Part shown: positions 11,320 through 24,946 of the stretch, piece by piece
Layout: each line of letters starts with the position of its first letter
Position numbering within the stretch: position 1 is the stretch's first letter
DNA from: Dactylonectria macrodidyma
Lineage: Eukaryota; Ascomycota; Sordariomycetes; Hypocreales; Nectriaceae
Length of the DNA: 64,000 bases
Reading direction: 5' to 3'
Assembly: GCA_020744425.1 (NCBI GenBank)
Contig: JAGMUV010000005.1
Span: 4,278,001-4,342,000 of the forward strand
Translations under genes and position numbers: made by a program
Notes under the pieces: model-generated
The model's database searches: none
What the model was told of the DNA's origin: nothing
The model's input: the letters and a program-made list of their open reading frames with translations, nothing else

Positions 11320-13876
11320 CGCGAATGAGTCGACGATGACTTCATACCCTATGTAGACGCAAAAGGAACGGGGAGAGGCCGTAATTCAGAGACGTGGTTC
11401 AAGGAAGCGGGAGTCGGTGTGTGCGGGAGGTGGATTGTGCAATTGACAAGAGAAGAGAAATGATATCTACTAGAGAGAATGGAACGATGTTTCGAGGCAT
11501 CCACGTGCAGAAGCTAGTATCCGAAGTATGCTTCGTCGTGTCATTATCCGGTATCAGTCTGCCCTTGAGTCTTGAGATGATATGTATGGCCTGAATCACA
11601 GGTCAAGGTTATGAGACATATGAGGTGGGTCTGCCCTGTTGAGAATCGACATTGCTTTGTTTTCAAGAGATGCCTTCAAACTGAGACCCAAACGAGGAGC
11701 GCAAGCAAAGACGGGCTGTTTGAGCCATGCTGACTCGTACTCGTACCGTCCTGATGCGCTTACAATTACTGGATGCCTTTCTGCGATGATGTCAAGTAGG
11801 TGCGAGAACGACTTCACGCGCGGCGCTATCGAGGCCTGCATCCTCCAACTTAGCAACGGCGCTACTAATCTTGGTCATAAGTAAGGCATGTATATATTTA
11901 GGTGCTCATGAGAGATGCGAAGTACGTAGCACATCTAGAGATGCCACGGTAATTGACAACGAGGAGGCTGGAGCTGACAAGCCAGCAGCCTGTGCGGACG
12001 CACCGGGACCCCAGTGTCGGGACCCCCAGCATTGCTAGCTTCAATTCTGATACAGGCACCGGACTAAAAGCGAGCAATGGCATGTCCTGGGATATCGGCT
12101 GTTGACTTGTGACCATGTGAAGGGATGGCGATCCAATGATGAAACGGGACTGCGGTGGTGACACTGGTGGGTGTGAAACACACGCGCCCAGGTCGGATTT
12201 GAGCCAATGAGGCCTTGGGTTAGGCGCCGGGGGCTTCCGATATTCTGAGGGGTGGTGATAAGATGGACGGATCGCCTGGTGATGTGGTGAGGGGATGCAT
12301 ATCGCAGGATAATATGTGTGTGCATTATGAAGCAAACGACCGCTGGAACTGTGCAGCGATATAGTACCATCACCGTCGTGAGAGACGGGACAAAAGCGTG
12401 GGTTTGCATAAACATAACGGCGGTGGCCATTATGCGTTCCAGTCTTCAGACCAAAGCAGGGCCTGTGAGCCGTGAGTAGCGAGGCCCTTGAAGGCCAAGG
12501 CCACATGGGGGTGAGAAGGGCTTGTTGCTGTCAGAGATGGTGAAACTTGTTTAGTCCCATCGGCGGCGACTCTCAAGAATCCCGACCGTATTAATCACTC
12601 TCCTTGGCGGCTCAATGCTTGGATTCGGAGCCTCTTTTCGACCTCGTTTCCCCACTCATCAATGTCAACCGGGCAGTGCAAGAAAAAGAGAGAGAGAAAC
12701 CAACCTCCCGTCGGACAAGGCTGAAGCTAGAGGCGTCACGGACACGGAGTTTGCGGCCGCCCGGCGTGATATTCCGGGTTGGGCAGCCAGCGAGTCGGCG
12801 ATAATCACCGGGGTTCTTTGGATAAGGCGAAGGGAAGGGATATTGTGGGGGAGCAACGACGAACGAAGCGAGATGGGCCTCGGTTTGGTTTTTTCATGTC
12901 GAGGATAGTACTTCGTATAGAAGGGTATAACAGAACTGTCCAACAAGGTCGAGTCGCATTGTACCAGAAGGCCGAGTCGATTTCCATATTTCAGAGTACG
13001 AAGTAGTAGCGATATTCTGTAACCAGCCGGACGTTTGAAACGGCCGTAGAAGGATGGGATGGATTGCCATGGGACGGCCCCCAAAGACCAGGGGAGCATC
13101 AGTCAAGCACTCCACTTAGAACTAGTGCGTGTGCCACACCTCGACGGTTTAGCTGCTGGGATGGTTGATTGGCAAACCTCACAGCGACGAGTGCGAATAC
13201 GCGCAGTGTTATGGTGAGCTGGTCCTTAAGATGGTCGGTGTATTAGAGGCCGCCTAAATTAAATACTACACTGGCGGATAGAAACAATCAGTAATTACCG
13301 ATGCTCTGGTCTGGATTCCTGGGAGGCCTCTGTCCGTCGTTAGACTCGACATCATTGTTCGTTTCAGTACAGCCTGCTTCCAAGTCAGGAACCTAACCTA
13401 CCTCACGATGATACCTCTGGTCCTCTCGTTTGGCCCACTGGAGTAATAAATGTATCCGAGGAGTAAGCTAGAATCCACTGGGCCACTGCAGCTCACCCTC
13501 AGTTCCCTGTAAGCAGCTCCCACTGGACAGCCGTAGCTTTCCCTATCATGCAGGCTGTCGTCGCTGTCATGGTGGTCATGAAAAGGTATTGGATCTGGGG
13601 CTGCCACCCCTCGCATCCAGCGATGACCTCGCATCCAGTGATAAAGTTGGATCGGGTAGATTCTTCGCTTCGTGCCAATTGAAGGCGTACGATTCTGTTG
13701 CATACCAGCCAGCCAACAGTCGTTAAATTTTTTAGTGCGCCGCCTGCCCGGTCGTCCTTCAGGCTTGGAGGTCGTGTGCTGTGTGTTGTTGCGGCTGCGC
13801 CCACTTGCTTACCTCTCAACATCTTCCTTTCTCCCCACGGTGGTGACTCTTTTTGTTCTCCCGCCTCGAATTCGTG

Positions 13877-13888
13877 CACACACACACA

Positions 13889-13930
<42 letters not shown>
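13877..13930. repeat. Compound microsatellite (CA)7(CT)20
   Basis: Seven CA units (13877-13890) are followed without interruption by twenty CT units (13891-13930), on the plus strand. The repeat lies about 1.9 kb upstream of the MAP kinase start codon, in a pyrimidine-rich tract. Open frames on both strands here (Ser-Leu repeats on plus, Arg-Glu repeats on minus) are artefacts of the dinucleotide repeat. Confidence 0.95.
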
Positions 13931-13932
<2 letters not shown>

Positions 13933-15269
13933 TTTCCCCAACCTGTGAGTGAATCCGTTTGCGGCCACATCCCGCGCTTCTCCAACAAGGCAATCGAAAG
14001 AAGCCAGCTCTCTCTTGTCGCCGCCCTACACACTCTCCATCTCGCTCCGCCGAGCCGCCCGTTCTAAAAGCTGCGCTGGTTCTGTGCAGTCCAAAGAGGT
14101 GCGTGTGCTGATTTCACTACCTATTCATTACCCCTCCCCCACTGCTACACACCCAAGTGAAGCTGCAGCTTGTACAAGCAAAGGCCCAGAGCGTGACAAG
14201 AGAACCAGCCCGTCAATTTCGCCTCCCTCCTTGTATCACCATCTGCTTCTTAGCTTCATGGCTTCTCAAGTCCCGGCTTCTTAGACTATTTAGTATTGGG
14301 CTGCTTAAAACATGTCCTGGCGCGGCAGGCATGGTTCCCAACCCAAGGTGCGGCCCGCATCGTCCATCCCTTCTGAAGCTACCCCCCTTCCGGCCTCCGA
14401 CCTCTTCCCTCTGACCTCTCACCATCACCCTTGTTCCCCTGCTCTCATCCACTCCACCTCTCATCCACACTTCTCCCATCCCAAAAAGAATCCACCTCCA
14501 AATCCACCACCAGCAGTGAGCACTGAGCACCGAGAGCAAGTCCAAACAGCCCGCCCGCCGCCCACTCATGATTCAGTCACACACCCGCACCAAAGTGACC
14601 AACAAACGTTCCCAAACCCGCGGACCAGCCTGCGACAAGTCGTCGTTCGTCCTTAGCCGCCCAGCGTTGTTCTTGATCACACTGGTGGTTTGACTGCTTT
14701 CACGTCATCCGCCCAACAGTCAACAAGTAGGTCGACAGATCAGATGACCGTCGCCAACTTCCCACTGCCGTTTTGACTCTTCATCCCTCCTCTCCCCCTC
14801 CCCCCGTCCCGTCCCGCACTCCCCTCCCTCTCCTCCACATCTTTCTAGGCTCTCTTGTCGCGCGTCTCGTTTCGTCTCCGTCGCTTATGCTCGTCCGCCT
14901 GTACCTGTGCCTGTGCCCGTGCTCGTCAGAATACAGCGCTCGACACTGACCCTCGCTCCTCTCGCAGCTTTCGCAGATCACAGTTCACACAGACCACAAG
15001 ATCACAGACCTCCCTCCCTCCCATCAGGACGGACCACCTTGGCTTGCCGCCATCAACTCGGCTCGCATTCCCCCGGTTCGAATACCCAACCCCCCGTGTT
15101 GCGAACCCCTACCTACAGCCTAGGTACCTAGATTCACCGTTCGCCACGCCGACCCGACTGAAACCTGGCCATCGCGACGACGCTAGGCTAGACACTGTTC
15201 CCAGTCTACCAGTGGCTGCTTGACTGCTACGTGCAACCACTGCCACTGCCACTGCCACTACCACCTAGG

Positions 15270-15305
15270 CCACCTGGACCACCTGGACCACCTGGACCAC
15301 CTGGA
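15270..15305. repeat. 9-bp tandem repeat CCACCTGGA x4
   Basis: Four perfect copies of CCACCTGGA lie head to tail, flanked by diverged copies (CCACCTAGG at 15261 and CCACCTCCT at 15306). A short TGCCAC repeat lies just upstream. The array sits about 500 bp before the MAP kinase start codon, in its probable leader. Each unit contains an E-box-like CACCTG. Confidence 0.9.
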
Positions 15306-15616
15306 CCACCTCCTCAGGCTCCTCTCTTCTCTCTCTCCATCTCTCACTCACCCCTTTGTGCCCCGCGCCGCCGTCTATTTCAAGACCACCACCGACTGGG
15401 CCCGAGCGGAGCTGAGTCTCACGGTTGTCACCTCGCTTGTCCACCACGGTCTCGTTGCGACCCTACCATCGTCGCTAACCTCTTCAACTCCCCGCCGTTC
15501 TCCTACTACCACCGTCCCTGGAATTTAAACCGTCTATCGCCAACTTGACAGCTCCGTGCGCTGATTTTGGTCGTAAGAATCCGCTGGGTGGAGTTCCACA
15601 CTCCGTTCATCTTTAA

Positions 15617-17083
<1,467 letters not shown>

Positions 17084-18545
17084 ATCTTTCCACCTGAAAG
17101 GTCCGCAGAATAATAGCATCTGGTGCTGTCGGGGCTGTCGAAGAGGAGACGTATACAATGTCACTGGCAGGGGTACAGTACGATGCGTCGATCCCGCTTC
17201 GGGGCTTGGGTTCCAAATGCAGGGAATGGCATAGCAATGAGTTTGGAGAAGGCTAGATAGATACAAACACGCGCACGCAGACACATGGGGTCTCTCTTTG
17301 GTACTTGGTATATCCTTGCGTGTATAAGTTGGTCAAAGAAGGAGACTGTGACTGGGATGCGGGGTTGAGGGACTGAGAGATGTAGGAATGAGTGACGGAG
17401 ATACCAGATCGAAAGAGCAGATAGTGACAATGTGGGAGACTGACGTTGGCAATGGATGAGTTGTGTGGGGTGGATGAGATGAATGCCTGACTATCATGAA
17501 TAAACCGCTCTAGTTTCTGTTTCAACGTTGTCTTGCTCTTTTCCTGCTGCAATTGAGGCAAACGGCAAAGAAAGCATTGCGGGATATTGTGAAACAATTA
17601 GTCACAATCATTAAGCAAACTACTACATAGTAGTAGGTACCTACTCTAGTGCTTTGTCGAGAGCTCAAGTTCATGACCATGACAAAGTCTTGGGTCAGCT
17701 GGTCGTTTGGCGGCGAGCTTCAACCTATTAAGGGACGGGAAGGGAGGTGGAGGCGAATGAATCCCTTTGTAAGCTGTTGCTAGAGTCGAAGTCGGGCTAG
17801 TGAGCTGACGCCCTACAAAAGAAAAGCGATAAAGGTTAATGCCACTATATTGGAGAGTGTTGACACCTAGATTTTGGGGTGCTTCCGGTGCTTTCTAGAG
17901 GCGCTCAGTGGATGCCGACGGTGCCGCATTTTGGGGGGTTCAATGGAGGGGGAGGGGGGATGCCTCCAGTGGTGGTGGGGGGCAAAGAATACATTATGCG
18001 GCCTTCAACCAGACCTACATACATGCCTACGTCAGTCGGCCAAGAAAGCTGCTGGCGAATTACGTAGCCGCAATACAATCAGGCCGCCCCGCTACTTCTT
18101 TTGGTGAGTGGAAGGATTCACATACCTTGCCAGGCCAGAACCAGACAGGCCAGCGCCTTTGATCATAAGTTTCGAACCCAACGAGCAACTTGTCCGTCCC
18201 ATTCTTTTTTCCCTTTCTTCTTTCTCCTAGGTACCGTACCATCTTACCAGCTCCATGTCTTGGACCCGAAACAGGCAAAGCAAACCGTCGCCTGGTTAGA
18301 CTCCCTACTTAACCACCTACCTAACTTGAACTATCGACGACATAGCGTCGCCGTGTCACGCCCTGCCTGATCTCGAATCTCGATGCTTGACCCCGGCCCT
18401 TCTGTCGTCCCGCTGCCTCGAACCCTGTCTTGAATTTTTGGGACTCTCGTCTCTTGTGACCTCATCTCAAACCGCCTTTTCTTCTCTCTTTGTCCCTTTC
18501 TCTCTCGTACATCACATCCTCTCACACGCACGTCCGGACTGTCAG
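17084..18545. other. Intergenic, MAP kinase 3' flank and OXR1-type gene leader
   Basis: The left half is the MAP kinase 3' flank. The right part, from about 18180, is C/T-rich and looks like the leader of the TLDc gene. TACCTACC/GGTACC motifs occur near 17634-17645, 18230 and 18313. No gene is supported. Confidence 0.45.
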
Positions 18546-19622
18546 ATGAGCTCTCCTGACCGCATCGACTCCTCCGGAACGCCCTCGTCCTCGTCCGGCG
18601 CCCACACGCCAGCCCTCGCCGACTCCAACAACCGCGCGTCCGCCAGCTACATGTCCAACATGTGGACGGGCCTCATCCGCCGCTTCTCGACCGAGGACTC
18701 GTTCTTTTCCAGCCAGGCCGACACCGCGTACGACGATCACCCGGAGCACGGAGGCGGTGTCCCGGCCAAGGACGGCATCAACGGCGTCTTCACGCCCATC
18801 CGCCGGACGGCCAGTCCGTTCCGGCCGCCGCCCCTCGACCCGCTCATCCTGCACGGCTACCGTGATGGGACACCGAGCTCAGCCAAGCTGCTCTCGGCCG
18901 CCGTGGCCGAGGAGATTCGCACAATGATCCCCGAGCGCCTGCGCATCGTCGACGACTGGCACCTCGTCTACAGCCTCGACCAGGACGGCGCCAGCCTGAC
19001 CACGCTCTACCAGCGCTGTCGCCAGTACGAGGGCAGGCGAGCTGGTTTCGTGTTGGTCGTCAAGGACCAAGAAGACGGGGTGAGTCTTGATCTATCTGCG
19101 GCTGTCTCCGTTGGCCGGCTTCCACTTGGATAGCTTCCCTAGTGCATAAACTAACAACAACTCCCATCACAGACCTTTGGCGCCTACCTCTCCGAATACC
19201 CTCACCCAGCTCACTCCTACTTTGGCAATGGCGAATGCTTCCTCTGGCGCGCCTCCACCCACGCTCCTCTCCCTCTCCCCCCCTCCGCCGACACCACGAA
19301 CCTCACCCGCACCACGACGCTCGCTCCTCCGCCACGGCCTGCCTCCTCCTCCGCCACCAGCTCGCGCACCGCCTCGCCGACCCCGAGCGAGGCCATCCGC
19401 TTTAAAGCGTTCCCCTACAGCGGGCTCAATGACTTTTGCATGAACTGCGAGACGGGCTTCCTGAGCGTCGGCTCCGGCGGCGGCCACTACGGCCTGTGGC
19501 TCGACGACTCGCTCGAGGTCGGCCACAGCTCTCGCTGCGAGACGTTTGGCAACGAGCCGCTGAGTGACGAGGGCACCAAGTTCGGCATCATTGGCGTCGA
19601 GCTCTGGGTCATGGGCGTGTGA
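18546..19622 (+). CDS. OXR1: TLDc-domain oxidation-resistance protein (OXR1 type)
   Basis: TLDc proteins of the OXR1 family protect against oxidative damage, and in yeast Oxr1 promotes disassembly of the vacuolar V-ATPase. Two exons (18546-19079 and 19173-19622) give 327 residues. Residues 1-90 are a Ser/Thr-rich, probably disordered arm. The TLDc domain runs from about residue 110 to the end. Recognisable blocks are a segment with WHLVYSLDQDGASLTTLY, then GTFGAYLSEYPHPAHSYFGNG, FLWR, and the C-terminal GLWLDDSLEVGHSS / CETFGNEPLS / FGIIGVELWVMGV. A Pro/Ser/Thr-rich insert of about 45 residues interrupts the domain between FLWR and the block starting IRFKAFPYSG. Start is the ATG at 18546. The gene is GC-rich and ends convergently with HEM4. 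Confidence 0.9.
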
Positions 19623-20091
19623 GTCTGTCTGTCTGTCCCGTGGCTACAGCCAATGACACCCACGGATGTTGGCATGAGTTGAGATGATATTACGGGCGTC
19701 TGGCGTGAATTTATGGGCCGTTAGCCCTTCATTGATCTCTTGCAGAGAGAATAAGACAACACGAAACAAATGGAACAACTACACAAAAATGCATGCTGCA
19801 AAAAGGGAGGTTCCTCGCTCAGGAAACCAATAGAAGGGGCAGGTCGAGAAAGGACAGCACTACGAGATACGCCCGGGAAGATACTGGAAAGCAGTGAACG
19901 AGTTGGAATGAGCGCAGACCAAAAGAAGCAATCACGCGTCTCCATGACTCGGTAGGAACGAGTTACATCTATAATGATACCCGGAGTTTGACACTCCCAA
20001 CTCTTTTTAAATCACTTCGCGTTTACAAGCGCCATGTGCAACATGACAAGGAACTGGAACAGATAATTTGACGCCTTTTTTCTCTCTTGTT
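19623..20091. other. Convergent intergenic spacer
   Basis: This 469-bp spacer separates the stop codons of the TLDc gene (+) and HEM4 (-). It probably contains both 3' UTRs. Nothing else is recognisable. Confidence 0.5.
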
Positions 20092-21110
20092 CTAGTTTTG
20101 ATGCTTCGCCATAAATTCTGCAATGCCGTTCAACACGCCCGAGGGTGTTGGGGTATCGGCGCACACATCGGGTTCGAAGCCGAGGCCGCGAAGATGATCC
20201 CTCGTCGTCGGCCCAATCGTCGCGACAAAGGTCTTCTCGTCGCGAGCATCCGGTCGCACCTTGCCCGTGTCCGAGTCCAGCACGCCCATACCACGGAGCA
20301 GGCTATCGCAGCCGGTAGGCGAGAAGACGACGATCCAACGGACGGCGGCTTGGCAGGTGTCGTCCAGCACGCGGGCGAGGTCGATGGGGAACGACTCCAT
20401 GACGCCCGTCCCATAGACGACAGTTTCGGCGACGGGAATGCGGTCCGAGTCTGCGAGAGTCGGGTCGGTGAGCGTCTTGGGGATGATGTCGCGGCGGGTC
20501 TCGCCAACGAGGAAGAGCACCGGAGGCTTAGCTGGACGGTCCGGGTACCACTCGGCGTAGTGGGGGAGGATATATGAGGCGAGTTCGGCGCCGTTGCCCG
20601 TATGGCCCCCGAACACCTGGAGGGGCGGGCTCTGTGGAACAGCGGCGAGAGCGCGGGTTGTCGCCGGGCCAACACTATAAACTGGGATATCTTGCAGATG
20701 AGGCCAGTCGGCGGCGTCAGTGTCGTTCGCGGCTTTAGCATCTGGGATGGAGAAAATCGTCAGTATATCAACAACTAGACAGTAGAGCTCCAGAAGAGAA
20801 ACATACCACGCATTCCGTCTTGGACAAGCTTCACAAAAGCCTCAACAGCTCGCTGTGAGGTAAAAATCATGCCGCCATATTCATGTTGTTCGCCTCTTCC
20901 AATGCGACGGTCCTGGAGCAAACCGCCGACCTTGGTCATGCCTGCATCATCGAAGCAATGCCGGAGCACCGGTACAAAGGTCGGCGCAAACGAGACTCCA
21001 TTGATTTGAGGCTCCGAAAAAAGGTCCTCGTATGAATCCCCAGGGCTCGACCTAGTCTTGAGGAGGAGGACCGGGATTGTAGAGGAAGGGGGGGATGAAA
21101 GGGAAGTCAT
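20092..21110 (-). CDS. HEM4: Uroporphyrinogen-III synthase
   Basis: This enzyme cyclises hydroxymethylbilane to uroporphyrinogen III, the fourth step of heme synthesis, in the cytosol. Two minus-strand exons (21110-20807 and 20741-20092) give 317 residues. The N-terminal half has VLLLKTRSSPGDSYEDLF and MIFTSQRAVEAF, typical of the first lobe. After the intron come IPVYSVGPATTRAL, PVLFLVGETRRDIIP, WIVVFSPTGCDSLL and ATIGPTTRDHLRGLGF, the usual second-lobe blocks. The order and spacing match the HEM4 fold. The intron splits an Asp codon (G|AT) with a GTATGT donor. HEM4 is divergent from ERV1, with 585 bp between the two start codons. Sequence identity across this family is always low, so the assignment rests on the block pattern, but it is convincing. 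Confidence 0.9.
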
Positions 21111-21695
21111 GATAGCGGCCGTCGAGGGAAATAAGGTCACTTGATTACGTGGTTGATATGGCGGATGACGAACACAGCCATGAGGACGCACTCAAACAAC
21201 CGATTGAGCCTGGCTAATGAACTGGGCCAACGCAAATCCTTTGGCGAGCAGAATCATCAAATGAGCGGCCTGACACAGTCGCAACCAACGTCTGGCGGGG
21301 GTGCATTTCCATAGTGGATATGAGATCACTAGGATGGCGGCTCGGCTCTTATCGATAAAGTCCCCCAAAGACGGAACAAAAAAAGCTGCGAACGCAGGGG
21401 CTTTCCAGGCGAACCCCTGGTGTCTTTTACCTATTGACAGCACACTCAGTACCTGTCGCCGAAGTTGTATTATCGTCGGTTGAGTCGGCTCTCCCGGGGC
21501 TGACAAATTATATCACACCACAACACCACCAGAACTCGTGGCAGCCGTTGAAGCTTTGTCGGTCAAAAACCTCACCTCTCCTTCTTTTTCTTTGCCCCTA
21601 TTCACCTGGAACCTCCGACTGTCGCTTCTCAAGTGTCTCATTGACACGTCAGATCTCAGCAACCGCAACGAGTGGTGATATAGCGTGGTGGCGCT
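21111..21695. promoter_or_regulatory. Divergent HEM4/ERV1 promoter region
   Basis: This 585-bp interval separates the start codons of HEM4 (minus) and ERV1 (plus), so it must hold both promoters and leaders. I see no clear TATA box. Both products act on mitochondria-linked pathways (heme synthesis and intermembrane-space disulfide relay), which makes co-regulation conceivable, but the sequence does not prove it. Confidence 0.5.
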
Positions 21696-22369
21696 ATGGC
21701 GGACGGGACCAAAGATCAACAACAGCCGGCAGGTAGTGTGGTTGCGACCCCTGGTGCGCCTGCCCCTGCTGGAGGCTCTGCTGAGCCGCCCAAGAAGATT
21801 CCCAGGGGAGTGGTTCTGGGCCCAGATGGAAAGCCGTGAGTCAATGCCGCGTCTGTCTGGCCGATGTGGACGCTCAGTCTTAGGAATCGCGTTGCGGTGG
21901 ATCATGATGCTAACCCTTCTTATGTAGCTGTCGCAATTGCACATCGTTTGCATCATGGGCTGCCCAGACCAAAGAAACCATCAAAGGGGACGCAGCCCGC
22001 GCCAAAGCGGTGACCCAAGGTCCACCAACCGACTGTCCACCAGACGTCGAGGTACTGGGTCGGAGCACCTGGACTCTACTGCACTCAATCGCGGCTACGT
22101 ACCCAGAAAAGCCGTCTCAGGACCAAAAGTCGGACCTTCTTAGCTTCGTGGGCCTCTTCTCGAAGCTGTATCCATGCTGGGTGTGCGCCGAGGACTTCCA
22201 GGGCTACCTGCGCCAGGATGCACCCAGAGTCGGCAGCCGGGACGAGTTTGGAAAGTGGCTTTGCGGAGCTCACAACGATGTGAACCGGAAACTAGGTAAA
22301 CAGGAGTTTGATTGCTCCAAGTGGGAAGAGAGATGGCGGACGGGGTGGAAGGACGGCCGTTGCGACTGA
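21696..22369 (+). CDS. ERV1: FAD-linked sulfhydryl oxidase Erv1/ALR
   Basis: Erv1 reoxidises Mia40 in the mitochondrial intermembrane space and passes electrons to cytochrome c. Two exons (21696-21835 and 21928-22369) give 193 residues. The N-terminal arm is Pro/Ala/Gln-rich and ends in GVVLGPDGKPCRNC, with the shuttle cysteines C48 and C51. The FAD-binding four-helix domain contains WTLLHSIAATYP, the active-site CxxC (C130-W-V-C133), the FAD-contacting CGAHNDVNRKLGK stretch, and a structural pair C159/C176. The intron splits the Pro codon just before CRNC (CC|C). Start choice: ATG at 21696 is the first in-frame codon giving the typical short arm. The remaining features (length, all Cys pairs) agree with the family. 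Confidence 0.95.
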
Positions 22370-24946
22370 GCCGACCTGGACTCGGTGTACGGTGTGTAAG
22401 ATATCCTTACCTGATGGGAGTGGATAGGTCCCATTGGGGGTCAAATCCAGGATGCGTACTAAGTATGCACTGGTGGGACGACCGATCGTGTATCAACACC
22501 CATGATCCTAGGAAAAAGAGTGGATGAAAAGGTGCGCATACAACATAGGCAGTATGTACATAGTAGAAGGAAAATAGTGAGGCTCGCGAGAGAAAGGGGA
22601 AACACAAGGTATGGAGACGGTCACGGAGACAAGCACGGAGATGGCAAAACGCGGCCTGTGGGATGTTTCCGGGGTCGGTGTCGGGGTACGAACACCGCGG
22701 GTACCTTCCAGTTCCATGGCTCATACTTACTTCAAGGTACGGTGCACTTTCGTTTGTCACCACGGCAAGAACCTAAGGAGCAGGAAGGAGGAAGGTGACA
22801 GTCACGGAGTTGGGTTGGTATGAAGGAAACACGGCGTCTTTTTCCTTACATTCACTTGATAGAATCTCTTCTCATGATACCAACCAATATAGACCCAACT
22901 CTTTTTACACTGCAGCAGATTCCCAGTCGTCCCGACCAAAATCAAAGCTAGGTACAAAGCTACGGGAATATCAAAGGAAATCATACCCGTTGACGAACTA
23001 GTGTATTGTCAGGCTACATGTAGGCTCGTTCCCACACAGGTACGCATCCATTTGTCGTCGATTGTCTGCACCGGTGTCAATGGGAAGGCTTGATGACGTA
23101 CAGCACCAACAAATCAGCTATCCCAACACGGCCATCTTGCACCAATTTGGGCCCTTTCGCTTGCATGCCTGATCGTCGGTGCCAGCAACGGTCGTTCGCT
23201 TGTCCAGTCAATACCCTTGCTTCGGGAGGACTCGCCGCCACGATAAGGATGATCTGACATGACCCTTAACTACCGGCCCGGCCGTTGCGATGGCCTCACC
23301 GAAAACAGGACCGCCACGAACAAATCAACAAATCAAGACGCTCTGACATCTTCCAGATTCCAGGTTCCATGGCTCGTGCCCTAGAATTCACCTTACCCTG
23401 TTGCCGCAACCCTGACCTGCTACTTTATCCCGACTTTTGTGGCTCGTTCAGCAATCGTTCCTTGCTTGCAGCTCATTGCAGGGGCCACGGACAAATTCAA
23501 TGCTCATCAACCTATCATCCTATCATGTCTGGCACCTCCCTGCTCTGCTATTGACGGCAAGCAACGGAAATCGAAGGCATGTAGAAGCATCGGGTTTGTT
23601 CCGTTTTTGAGGATGTTATCGTCTGGCAATACCCAGGGTGTGGCTGGTAACGTCTCAACACAACACGAGATGCGCCTCCTTTCCCATTCGCTTTGCTTTC
23701 TCTCGCCCGCTGTACCGCCACTACACTTTTCAATATTTTTACTAACACTCCCGCAAATGTTAGTTTTACTCATCATTGCGTGGGGGATGGCTGCAATGAC
23801 TGTTTGACTGATAAAGTGCGGGTACCAAGCGGCCGGAATTATACCGACGATGAAAATGTCATGATGTGTGTTACACTGGATCTCGCTATGGTCTCCAGCC
23901 ACACCGACTGAGAACCCACCCCTACCACCCGATCACCTTTTCAATTGCCGCAGCCCTTGGGTTTCACCGAACAAGCGCCATGCGAATTTTATCCATGACG
24001 CCGGAGGAGGATGTGTCAAACGCAATGGGCATGGGTGGTTACGGATGCGTTCGGCCTCGAGCTCGGCGACACGCCCGGACTAGCCGGGACCAGGTCTTGC
24101 CATGGCTTTGGAGTCTGACGCTCGCAGTCTGTCCATCTGTCAGTCTGTCCATGGTCCATCAGACAAACAGCCAATCCATCTATCAGGGGCTCCAAAAGGC
24201 CCGCTGCTGGTCATGGCGACAGGTCGACCGGCGGGCCGCTGCCGCTATCTTTCAGAGCTATCGTGAGCAGCCACGATGCGGGCCCCGCTTGGCTGGATCG
24301 CTCTCATGGATCCGGGCAAAGCTTGCATCATAGCATCATATGATTGTCTGGAGCCGCTCTCGCGTGGCGTCGGCGACATTACATCACCAAACTCACCATT
24401 CACCACTCACCATCCGCTCTAGCTGCACGGCCATCGGCGAGAAGAGATGAGGAAACAACAAGGTGAAGTGATTCAGGCGCAATCAATAATTTTCTCGCTA
24501 TCCAATCCCAAGGTGCCTCCTTATCCATGCTGGGCCGAAGTACCGTGATCTTGCTCTCCTTGTCATCTCACTCCGGCTCCGACAACGCTCCTTTCCAGAT
24601 CTATTTTCGGAATCTCCACGGCCATTCCTGAGTCTGTGGATTGCGGGTGTGCAAGTGTGTGTGCCTGTGAGTGTGCCTGGCCTTGTGTGGTTGCTTGGCT
24701 TCCGTATAAACATCCTCCCCCTCCCTCCTCTCAACGCCCGCTCCTTCCCATCTCATCCTCACTCCATTGATCAACTTCCACGCCATCATTATAACTCCTC
24801 ACTATCCTCAAGCCTTGCAGCTCCCCAGCTTTGGCTTCTTGACAGAGCATCTGTACCAAAAGCTCTCGGCAATTCGCAAGCTCCAATTGCTCACTCTGAT
24901 CGACTTCACCTGCTCTTCTCCGACTCCAATTCTCGCTCCATCCATC
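22370..24946. other. Intergenic, ERV1 3' flank and pyruvate decarboxylase upstream region
   Basis: No coding region is supported in this 2.6-kb stretch. Short frames (for example 23439-23807 plus and 23507-23902 minus) overlap one another on both strands and look random. The last 250 bp contain a TATA-like element and C/T-rich blocks that probably form the core promoter and leader of the pyruvate decarboxylase gene. Confidence 0.45.
24715..24742 (+). promoter_or_regulatory. Putative TATA element and CT-rich block upstream of pyruvate decarboxylase
   Basis: TATAAA at 24715-24720 is followed directly by a C/T-rich run to about 24742, some 205 bp before the start codon. TATA plus a pyrimidine tract near the transcription start is common in strongly expressed filamentous-fungal genes. 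The site is inferred from motif and position only. Confidence 0.4.

Noticed and set aside
13499..14067. Open frames over the CA/CT microsatellite on both strands
   Set aside because: They encode only dipeptide repeats of the microsatellite with unrelated flanks.
15055..15090. GGTTCGAAT resembling the B box of a tRNA gene
   Set aside because: There is no A box at the right distance upstream and no acceptor-stem pairing. It lies in a C-rich leader.
15238..15314. Short regularly spaced repeats that might suggest a CRISPR array
   Set aside because: Units are contiguous 6-9 bp repeats without spacers, in a eukaryotic leader.
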